DNA from: Bacteroidaceae bacterium
GTDB lineage: Bacteria > Bacteroidota > Bacteroidia > Bacteroidales > Bacteroidaceae
Assembly: GCA_017940565.1 (NCBI GenBank)
Contig: JAGAYH010000005.1
Coordinates: 1 to 64,000 of the forward strand
Length of the DNA stretch: 64,000 nucleotides
Direction of reading: 5' to 3'
How positions within the stretch are numbered: position 1 is the first letter of the stretch; every line of letters begins with the position of its first letter. The notes below the pieces were generated by a model. The model did no database searches. It was given only the letters and a program-made list of their open reading frames with translations, and had not been told where the DNA came from. Shown piece by piece: positions 56,986 through 64,000 of this stretch. The translations under genes and the position numbers were made by a program.

Positions 56986-57176
56986 CAGAGGAACGAAAGG
57001 TAAAAAATTTTTCAATAAAAATGGATGGTTTTGTAAACGGCTGGCTTTCATCAGGTCTCAGACAGGGTCAGACAGAAGCGGCGTTTCTGAATTTTGAAAC
57101 GCCGTTTCTGCGCGACGAAGTCCCACTTGTGAGCGCCGAAATCGGGCCTTTGTCGTGGAAATGTCAAGATTTTTTG
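56986..57176 (+). repeat. Family 1 dispersed palindromic repeat, copy E
   Basis: The core CAGAAGCGGCGTTTC (57073-57087) pairs with GAAACGCCGTTTCTG (57096-57110). It continues CGCGACGAAGTCCCACTTGT, then GCGCCGAAATCGGGC and ATGTCAAGATTTTTTGG. The left edge AGAGGAACGAAAGGTAAA matches the reverse complement of copy C's right edge. Read on the opposite strand it aligns with C and D throughout. Confidence 0.8.
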
Positions 57177-57391
57177 GAAAAGATGAGAAATCGGGGCGGA
57201 AGGAAAAGGGATGGACGGGAGGGCCGGCAGTGATGGGGATCGGTGGCGCCCGGGAAGTCTTTCCCCTTGAGCGGTTGTGGTTTGAAGGCTGTTTCCCACC
57301 TGCATTAGCACACTTTTGGGTCTGTTTCCGGCGTGAAAACATCATTTTTTATTATTTTTCCTATTATAAAAGTGATTTTTTTACGAAAAAA

Positions 57392-57422
57392 TTTGTTGGT
57401 TCTGAAAATTGTCGTACTTTTG
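57392..57422 (+). promoter_or_regulatory. Consensus promoter of the second giant surface gene
   Basis: TTTG (57392-57395) and TACTTTTG (57415-57422) are separated by 19 nt. Transcription would start near 57429, leaving a leader of nearly 100 nt. Confidence 0.8.
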
Positions 57423-57526
57423 TGGACTATAGTAGCGTAAAGTGTCTTATTGTCTGCTGACGTGAGATGCCGCCCCGTGAAAAGACAGTAAATATATAAA
57501 CATAAATAATTCCAATAATTGTATCA

Positions 57527-60500
57527 ATGAGAAAGTTAATGAAATCTGTTCTCTTGCTGATAGTAGCACTATTGGCTTGGGATGCTTCCATGGCCCGTTC
57601 ATGGAAGGCAGGTGAAGTGGTGGCAGGTGCCGACCTGAAGGCCGGTGATGTCATCCTGATGAAAAACCGTAACACCTCCGACACCTGGTGCACGTGGTAC
57701 GGTAGCTATGTAGGTGAGTATTCGAAAGGCCGCCAAAACGGCTTTACCAATGCCACCTGTGAACTGGGACTTTTCTCTGCTATCAAGGACCGCAGCGCCC
57801 TCCTTTTGGTCGAAGGTCCTACAGTGGGTGAAGCCCCCTCATTCTATCTTCAGGACGTGGCTACGGGCCGCTACATGAAAGGTGTAGAGGACGACACGCA
57901 GGCAACCGTCTGGGTGGCTACCACGGCTGAAGCTACGAACTACCAGTTCGACGATGAGGCCCCCTTCGCATGGAAACATGTCTCGGGCGACGCCGCCTGG
58001 TATTTCCGCCCCTTCCACGCCTACGGCTATACCTACTATGGCCAGGGTGGCAGCGACATGGCCGGATGGGAACTCTACTACGCCGTAGAAGAGGAGACCT
58101 CCGTGACCCGCGGTATCCAAGTGGCTTACAGCGAACTGAAGGACGGCATGCGCATCATGCTGCAGGTGCCCTACCAGTACAACTCGCCGCTGGCCATCGG
58201 TAACCAGTACATGGACAACATCGAAAGTGCCTCTGCCAGCCAGCTGCACGTGTCCAACGGTTACGGCCCCAGCAACGTGTTCGTGCTCGAAGCCGACGAA
58301 GAAGTTGACGGCGCTTTCTACGTTAAGAACGAAAGCACTGGCAAGTATATCTCCTGTGACGGTAGCGCCACCTGGCCCATGGTTGACTCGAAGGAAGACG
58401 CTATCAGTTTCCTCTTCGGCGAGCAGAGCCTGATTACTTACAACTACTGGAACCGTCCCGGCGGCAACGTACGCAACGACCTGACTTGCTCCATGATTAC
58501 CTCCGACGGCGCCAACAAGTTCGGCTCCGCCCACAACTACAACCGCATCGTTTGCGACTGGAATGACGTAGGTCTCTGGAACATCTATCTGGCCGAAGAC
58601 GCCAAGAGCGTTCGCGGCGAACTGGCCGACCTCATGAACAAGATTGGTGGCGAAACATTCGAAGCCGGTGAAGAAAAGGGTCAGTACGATCCCAGCGCAG
58701 TAGCCGCATTCGAAGATGCCAAGACCACGGCCAAGTCACTCCTGGGTGTCAGCGAAGACCAACCCACCGAAGACGAATATGCCGCAGCCATCAAGGCTCT
58801 GGAAGGTGCCTATGCCGCCGTTACCATGGCTCAGAACAGCGGTAACATGTCCATGTGGAAAGAAGGCGAACAGATTCCGTACGACCAGCTGAAAGTGGGC
58901 GACGTCATCCTGCTGAAGAACGCCAACTACCAGGCCGTAAACAACTACGGCATCTGGCTGAGCGGCTCCATGAGCACGATACGTAACGCTTGGCAGACAG
59001 CCAACCAGAACCTCGGTATGCTGCCCGAAATCATGGACGGCAGTGCCTACGAACTCGTGGCCGCTCCCGAGCAGCACGAAGGCGTGCCTTCTTACTACCT
59101 GAAGAATGTCATCACCAACAAGTATGTCTATTGCTTCAACATTGAAGGCGGCGCCCAGCAGAACACGGTGCTCACCGCCAACATTGACGAGGCTACCCCG
59201 TTCGAAATCATGAGCGCCAGAGAGTACTCCGGCAGTCAGAACTATGACGAAGACGCAGCCAGTCTGGTTACCTTCGAAAAGAGCGAAGATGCTGAAGGCA
59301 ATGTAACCGAAACCGCATGCTGCTTCAGTCCGTTCCACTTCCACGGCTTCACCTACTACGGTAGTGCCACCGACATGTGCGGATGGAAATTCTTCAGAGC
59401 CGACCAGGCCGGAAAGCAAATCATCCGCGGTGCGAAGTTGACTTCCAACCTCTTGGTCGCCGGCAAGCGCATCCTGATCAACAACGGCGCATCCTATTTT
59501 AATGAATGCGGATTCTACCAGTGGCTGAACTCCAGTCCTACAGTTAAGACGTTGAACGACGGTACTGGCGCTCCGGGCTCTGGCAGCAGCATGGGTTACA
59601 AGCCAGCTCAACTCGGCTCATTGTCGTTCATGGCCGGTATCAACGAAGGCTCCGTCTTCGTCATTGAAACCGCTCCCGAAGGCGCTACTGGCGGTGCTTA
59701 CGTTCTGAAGAGCGAAAAGACCGGCAAGTATATTACGGCCAATGCCGAAACACGCGCCGTGACCCTGACCGAAAACATCGCAGACGCTTTGCAAGTAACC
59801 TTCGAAGAACTGTCTGTAGAATTCGGCGAATGGAATAACTACAAGAATCCTTGGGACGGCACTCACTACACCAGCGGTGGCAAGTGGAATGTCGATGATA
59901 AGAGTATGACCATCTACACCCTGAATGCTGATGGTGAAAAGTGGTACATCGGTCCGGCATGGAGCTACGGCTGGCTGTTCTACCGTGGTTCTGACAACGT
60001 GCCTCTGAACATCTACGCGGCCGAAGATCCTACTACGGCAAGAGGCCAGCTCGCTGAACTGGTGGTATCCATCGGCGAACCCGTCTACAACCCGGGTGAT
60101 GACGAAGGCCAGTACGAGCCTGCTGCTGTTGATGCCTTCAACAACGCCATGTCAACGGCCAACGCCCTGCTGAACGGTGAGACTCCCGCCGAGCCGACCG
60201 ATGCAGAATATACGGCAGCCTACGACGCCCTGAAGGCCGCTTACGAGGCTATGCCCGATGCCTATCACAACTTCTCGCCGTTGGCTGCCGGTGGCACCTA
60301 CTACCTGGTACGCTACGACGGTGACGTGACCGGCGAATATCAGTTGAACGAGCTCGGTCTGACCTCCAAACCGCGCGACTATAACCCCAACCTACTCAAC
60401 TGGAACAAGATCAACGAGTACGACCCGCGCGACATGTGGGAACTCGGCGGTAACGACGAGGACGGTTGGACCTGGAAGAACGTGGCCACCGGTCAATACA

Positions 60501-63500
60501 TCAGCGGCACCCTGTCTTCCTATAACTATAACTTCGGCATGCTGTCCGACGAGCCCAGCACGCTCGCTCTCGAACAGGTTGACAAGTTCGTCATCTCCAT
60601 CAGCACCAATGCCGGCTTCCTCGCTCCCGACGGCACCAACTACGATGTAGCCGAACCGCGCTGGCCCGAACGCTTCGGTTTGCCCGACCAGACCGGTCTG
60701 CCCGTAGTGCCTGCTGCCAAGGCCGTTTACTGGAGAATGGTTCCGGTTACTGCCGACATCTTGGAACAGACCACCGACGGTGTATGCGCAATCGCTGAGT
60801 TTGCCAACAAGCTGATGGTTCAGGAAGAAGGCATCAACCCGGGTGACCTGCCCACAGAACTGTATGCTGAAAACAAGTCCAACTTTGACCTGCTGAACCA
60901 GCTGCTGGCACAAGGCATGTCTCAGGATAACGTTGACCAGATTCTGCCGCAACTCGACGAAGTTGACGAAGAACTGGCCGGCTACACCCACATCGTTCCC
61001 GACGGTGTATATCGCATCTACAGCGCCGACTTCACCACGAAGTTCCTCGGCGGCATCGACGAAGCCTCCTGGAACGTCAAGGGACGTGGCGTACGTTGGG
61101 ATACTTATGCAGAAGGCAACAAGAACTTCCAGTTCAGCATCAAGAGAACCGGCGAAGTTGAAGTGGCCATCGGTGACGACGGCATGGGTCTTCCCATCGA
61201 CCGCACCAAGAAGGGTGATCCCTGGTCGAAGAAGTTCAATGCACCTGCTCCTATCATGGCAACCGTGCCTTCCTACAGCATCCGCAACATGCAGACCAAC
61301 ACCTATGCCGGTGCTATCGCCAACAACCAGATCACGGTTGGTACCGAAGCAAAGGCCGGTCCGCAGATTATCATGTACACCGGCTTCGGTGGCCGCTACA
61401 TGTTCTCAAGCCAGAACGGCTGGCCCAAGGCTATCTATAAGAACCAGGGCGTTGACCTGATGACGGGTGCTGCCCGCGACAAGAGCAACACGTTGGCTTA
61501 CGAAGACGAATATCCTGGTGCCATGCTGCCTTACGTAGGCATGTGGAAGATGGAATTGCTGGGTTACGAAGTAGAAATCGGCGACCTCGGCATGACCACG
61601 ACCAACCTGCCGCAGGCTGTAACCGTTCCTGAAGGCGTAACCGCATACATTGTTAAGGAAGAAAGCGACACCAAGGCTGTTGCATCGCCTCTTGAAGGTG
61701 CTCTGCCCGCCAACGCCGCCGTTATACTGCGCGGTGCCAAGGGTACCTACTTCTTCCCGCTTGCCGGCGAAGACGCTGAACAGGCCGACGTAGAAGGCAA
61801 CCTCCTGATCGGTACCGGTGAAACTGGTACAGAGGTAGAAGCCGGCACGGCTCTCGTTCTCGATGAGGCTGGCACTGAAACCAAGTTCACGAAGAACGCT
61901 GAAAACGTTACTCTGCCCGCCCGCAAGGCTTACCTCGCTAATCCTGACGGCGCAGCCGACGCTAAGGACATCGTTTATGAAATCATCAACGGTGGTATCT
62001 ACTATATCGAACGTGCCGGTGGCGACGTATTCGAAGGCTATGCTCTCAACCAGCTCGGTCTGACCGCTTACCCGAACCAGTATCACAAGATGCTGAACTG
62101 GGGCGTTATCGAACGCAACGACCCGCGCTACATGTGGCGTGTATCCGTTAGCGCTACTAACGACGGTTATGTCATCGAAAACCTGGCTACCGGTGAGTTT
62201 ATCGGTGAGCGCAAGAACTACTTCTACACCTTCATCGACCTCTCCGACCTCCGCGAGGTTTGGAACATCAACCAGCAGAGCGGTTCTACCGTAACGATCA
62301 CTCAGGGTGACACGCAGCTTGCTGCCGACGATCCCGCTTATGACCCGACAACCAACCGCTGGGCCGCCCGCTTCGGCTTCAATGGCACCACGGGCGGTGT
62401 GAAGGACATCTCCGTAGTAGAGCGCAAGGGCGCTTACACCCTGCAAGGCACCGGCGACAACTCCAAGTGGAACCTCGTTCCCGTTCCCGAGAACCTCGTT
62501 GAATACTGGAGTGAAGAAGGCCGCCTCAACGTGGCTAAGGCCGTTACCGAATCGCTCTTCCAGCAAGAGGGTAACAATCCGGGTCAGATTGATCCTGCCG
62601 AATGGAGTGAGTTCAAGGCTGACGTCGTAGCTCTCGACGAGCGCGTGAAGAACGCCAAGGTAACCGCTGCCGACGTAGCAGAATTTGCCAAGCTGAAAGA
62701 CTTCTATGCCGCAATGGCTGAAAGCACTCAGCTCATCAAGGGTGTTTACCGCATCAAGCATCCGGATGGCCGCGCCACTATCTTCGGTGGCATCCAGTGG
62801 GCATCCTGGACCGATACGGAAGACGGTATGAACTGGGATGAGTTCAAGGCTAACGACGAAAGCTTCCTGTTCAACATCGAAAAGACCGGTGAAGAATATG
62901 TGAAGGCCGACGACGAAGTCATCGTTGACGACGACCAGACCGCCGATCCTTGGTCGAAGCCGTTCGCTGCTCCCGTAGCTACAGCCGAAACCACGAAGGG
63001 TACCAACACCTACTTCTACAATGTGCAGAACCGTGCTACCCAGCAGTATGTAGGTAATGTTGACGGTGATGGCTTCGCAGTGAACGGAGCCGATCCTACC
63101 GACGTTATCTTCAAGTACACCGGCATCGGTGGCCGCTACTACATTGCTCCGAAGGCAACTCCGAACAAGGTATTCTACAAGTTCGCCGGTGCCAACGGTG
63201 GCATGACCCTGAACGCAGCCAACGGTGTGAAGGTTGACGACGGCTTCGCCAGCGCTTACAACTCCATGTGGTTCGTTGAGCTCGTAGGCTTCGAAGTTGA
63301 AATCACCGACCTCGGTCTCGGAACAACCTGCCTGCCCAAGACAGTGACCGTGCCCGAAGGCATGAAGGCTTACATCATCACCAAGGAAGACGCCGGCAGC
63401 GGCACAGCTACTCTCATCGAGGGTGCTATCCCCGCCAACACCCCGGTTATCCTCCAGGCCGAAGCCGGCAAGTACATCATGCCGATTGCAGCCGTAGATG

Positions 63501-63835
63501 TTGAAGTTCCCGATGTATCCGCTAACCTGTTGAAGGGTACTGGCGAAGAAGGTCTCGCAGTTACCGCCGGCAGCGTATGGGTAGTAGCCGACCGCGATGG
63601 CGAACCCGTCCTCCGCAAGACTGCCGACATCACTCTGCCCGCCCGCAAGGCTTACCTGCCGTACGTAGAATTCGGCAGCGACTCACCTTCGAAGAAGCTC
63701 ATCTTCGACGTAACAGGTGTCAAGGGTGTTAAGGCCAACGCTCAGAGCGGTAAGGCTTATGACCTCCAGGGTCGTCGAGTTTCCGACAACACCAAGGGTA
63801 TCGTAATTGTTAACGGTAAAAAAGTTAGAAAGTAA
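57527..63835 (+). CDS. Giant repeat-containing surface protein 2
   Basis: A 2102-residue secreted protein (signal peptide MRKLMKSVLLLIVALLAWDA). Its internal plan is two duplications. Repeat A occurs at about 25-420 and 440-860: it opens with LKAGDVILMKNR or LKVGDVILLKNA, includes YFRPFHAYGYTYYGQGG or CFSPFHFHGFTYYGS, and ends in a helical FIVAR-like segment (FEAGEEKGQYDPSAVAAFED, YNPGDDEGQYEPAAVDAFNN). Repeat B occurs at about 920-1470 and 1490-2070: it opens GGTYYLVRYDGDVTGEYQLN or GGIYYIERAGGDVFEGYALN and ends in (L/T)PARKAYL. The C terminus is YDLQGRRVSDNTKGIVIVNG. It resembles the upstream giant protein in module type and tail, so the pair are probably diverged paralogues. A binding role at the surface is inferred, not shown. 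Confidence 0.8.
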   Translation: MRKLMKSVLLLIVALLAWDASMARSWKAGEVVAGADLKAGDVILMKNRNTSDTWCTWYGSYVGEYSKGRQNGFTNATCELGLFSAIKDRSALLLVEGPTVGEAPSFYLQDVATGRYMKGVEDDTQATVWVATTAEATNYQFDDEAPFAWKHVSGDAAWYFRPFHAYGYTYYGQGGSDMAGWELYYAVEEETSVTRGIQVAYSELKDGMRIMLQVPYQYNSPLAIGNQYMDNIESASASQLHVSNGYGPSNVFVLEADEEVDGAFYVKNESTGKYISCDGSATWPMVDSKEDAISFLFGEQSLITYNYWNRPGGNVRNDLTCSMITSDGANKFGSAHNYNRIVCDWNDVGLWNIYLAEDAKSVRGELADLMNKIGGETFEAGEEKGQYDPSAVAAFEDAKTTAKSLLGVSEDQPTEDEYAAAIKALEGAYAAVTMAQNSGNMSMWKEGEQIPYDQLKVGDVILLKNANYQAVNNYGIWLSGSMSTIRNAWQTANQNLGMLPEIMDGSAYELVAAPEQHEGVPSYYLKNVITNKYVYCFNIEGGAQQNTVLTANIDEATPFEIMSAREYSGSQNYDEDAASLVTFEKSEDAEGNVTETACCFSPFHFHGFTYYGSATDMCGWKFFRADQAGKQIIRGAKLTSNLLVAGKRILINNGASYFNECGFYQWLNSSPTVKTLNDGTGAPGSGSSMGYKPAQLGSLSFMAGINEGSVFVIETAPEGATGGAYVLKSEKTGKYITANAETRAVTLTENIADALQVTFEELSVEFGEWNNYKNPWDGTHYTSGGKWNVDDKSMTIYTLNADGEKWYIGPAWSYGWLFYRGSDNVPLNIYAAEDPTTARGQLAELVVSIGEPVYNPGDDEGQYEPAAVDAFNNAMSTANALLNGETPAEPTDAEYTAAYDALKAAYEAMPDAYHNFSPLAAGGTYYLVRYDGDVTGEYQLNELGLTSKPRDYNPNLLNWNKINEYDPRDMWELGGNDEDGWTWKNVATGQYISGTLSSYNYNFGMLSDEPSTLALEQVDKFVISISTNAGFLAPDGTNYDVAEPRWPERFGLPDQTGLPVVPAAKAVYWRMVPVTADILEQTTDGVCAIAEFANKLMVQEEGINPGDLPTELYAENKSNFDLLNQLLAQGMSQDNVDQILPQLDEVDEELAGYTHIVPDGVYRIYSADFTTKFLGGIDEASWNVKGRGVRWDTYAEGNKNFQFSIKRTGEVEVAIGDDGMGLPIDRTKKGDPWSKKFNAPAPIMATVPSYSIRNMQTNTYAGAIANNQITVGTEAKAGPQIIMYTGFGGRYMFSSQNGWPKAIYKNQGVDLMTGAARDKSNTLAYEDEYPGAMLPYVGMWKMELLGYEVEIGDLGMTTTNLPQAVTVPEGVTAYIVKEESDTKAVASPLEGALPANAAVILRGAKGTYFFPLAGEDAEQADVEGNLLIGTGETGTEVEAGTALVLDEAGTETKFTKNAENVTLPARKAYLANPDGAADAKDIVYEIINGGIYYIERAGGDVFEGYALNQLGLTAYPNQYHKMLNWGVIERNDPRYMWRVSVSATNDGYVIENLATGEFIGERKNYFYTFIDLSDLREVWNINQQSGSTVTITQGDTQLAADDPAYDPTTNRWAARFGFNGTTGGVKDISVVERKGAYTLQGTGDNSKWNLVPVPENLVEYWSEEGRLNVAKAVTESLFQQEGNNPGQIDPAEWSEFKADVVALDERVKNAKVTAADVAEFAKLKDFYAAMAESTQLIKGVYRIKHPDGRATIFGGIQWASWTDTEDGMNWDEFKANDESFLFNIEKTGEEYVKADDEVIVDDDQTADPWSKPFAAPVATAETTKGTNTYFYNVQNRATQQYVGNVDGDGFAVNGADPTDVIFKYTGIGGRYYIAPKATPNKVFYKFAGANGGMTLNAANGVKVDDGFASAYNSMWFVELVGFEVEITDLGLGTTCLPKTVTVPEGMKAYIITKEDAGSGTATLIEGAIPANTPVILQAEAGKYIMPIAAVDVEVPDVSANLLKGTGEEGLAVTAGSVWVVADRDGEPVLRKTADITLPARKAYLPYVEFGSDSPSKKLIFDVTGVKGVKANAQSGKAYDLQGRRVSDNTKGIVIVNGKKVRK

Positions 63836-63847
63836 CCACATCCAAAT

Positions 63848-63877
63848 CCACAGACTGCGCTCCGGCGCAGCCTGTGG
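63848..63877 (+). other. Hairpin between giant surface gene 2 and the next small gene
   Basis: CCACAG and CTGCGC on the left pair with GCGCAG and CTGTGG on the right around a TCCG loop. It begins 13 nt past the stop. No T run follows, and an ATG comes 29 nt later, so it may stabilise the mRNA end or allow partial read-through. Confidence 0.5.
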
Positions 63878-63905
63878 CTACGGACGCTAAACAAAAGATA
63901 GATAT

Positions 63906-64000
63906 ATGAAAAAGCAACAGTATGTATCGCCCATGTGCGAAATTATCGCCATGGATACGCGTGGCGCTCTGCTCGACATTGTGCTGTCTAAAGACACAAG
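63906..64000 (+). CDS. Start of a small protein, cut by the window edge
   Basis: An open frame begins MKKQQYVSPMCEIIAMDTRG and continues ALLDIVLSKDT to the end of the window. Short peptides starting MKK.YVSP...E(V/I) commonly follow large surface-protein genes in Prevotella and Bacteroides; their role is unknown. No separate -7 box is seen, so it probably shares the transcript of the giant gene. Confidence 0.5.
   Translation, partial: MKKQQYVSPMCEIIAMDTRGALLDIVLSKDT

Larger units (their letters stand above)
56789..57526. other. Intergenic region between the two giant surface genes
   Basis: No gene is seen over 738 nt. It holds the terminator at 56832-56868, family 1 copy E (56986-57176) and a consensus promoter at 57392-57422. 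The stretch 57180-57390 is a purine-rich then T-rich segment that I cannot assign. Confidence 0.65.

Overview
This window comes from a Bacteroidota genome, most likely Bacteroidales/Prevotellaceae with an unusually GC-rich chromosome. The evidence is as follows. Most transcription starts carry TAnnTTTG -7 boxes, several with a TTTG -33 box 19-21 nt upstream. Signal peptides and lipoboxes are abundant. Secreted proteins end in short tails of the YDLQGRRV...GKGIYIVNGKKV type. The gene content (SusC-style barrel, GH51, GH78, GH2, serine-type sulfatase, BspA-like repeats) is that of a gut or oral glycan-degrading anaerobe. I see no tRNA, rRNA, CRISPR, transposase or prophage gene.

Layout. 0.1-4.0 kb: two tandem secreted proteins, one BspA-like leucine-rich and one built from three repeats. 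4.1-4.5 kb: a small LuxR-type HTH gene that appears split by an in-frame TAA. 4.6-6.0 kb: an NhaD-type Na+/H+ antiporter. 6.1-10.0 kb (-): GH51 arabinofuranosidase behind its own GntR/LacI-hybrid regulator with a candidate operator. 10.4-14.3 kb (-): a four-gene run (TlpA-like, YifB/ComM, metallo-hydrolase, DUF2007 zinc-ribbon). 14.4-17.8 kb (-): a TPR lipoprotein and purD. 18.2-19.6 kb (+): metallophosphoesterase. 19.7-24.3 kb (-): cysE-rlmL-dpp4. 24.7-31.8 kb (+): GNAT-like, parE, coaD, CtpA protease and an LTA-synthase-like sulfatase. 32.0-32.8 kb (+): two small genes. 32.8-38.0 kb (-): GH78 plus an outer-membrane barrel. 38.2-40.3 kb (-): ABC ATPase, permease and a YtrA-type GntR regulator. 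40.7-44.3 kb (-): SGNH esterase, membrane acyltransferase and sulfatase. 44.6-50.4 kb (-): a 1922-residue GH2/LamG/PKD mosaic. 51.1-63.8 kb (+): two giant tandem surface proteins, then the start of a small gene cut by the window edge.

How they work together. Three strands of glycan use are visible: arabinan (GH51 with regulator), rhamnose-containing polymer (GH78 with barrel), and sulfated or acylated polymer (esterase/acyltransferase/sulfatase, next to the large GH2). The housekeeping genes cover purine and cysteine synthesis, CoA, chromosome decatenation and rRNA modification. They are interleaved with surface and envelope genes.

Most notable. Two dispersed palindromic repeat families lie in the intergenic spaces. 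Family 1 has five copies built on GAAACGGCGTTTC arms; three of them can be aligned over about 185 bp. Family 2 has five copies built on TCTAAATCCGATTTAGA and TCCGTTTTCG. One family 2 copy lies in frame inside the LTA-synthase-like gene, where it encodes part of a cytoplasmic loop.
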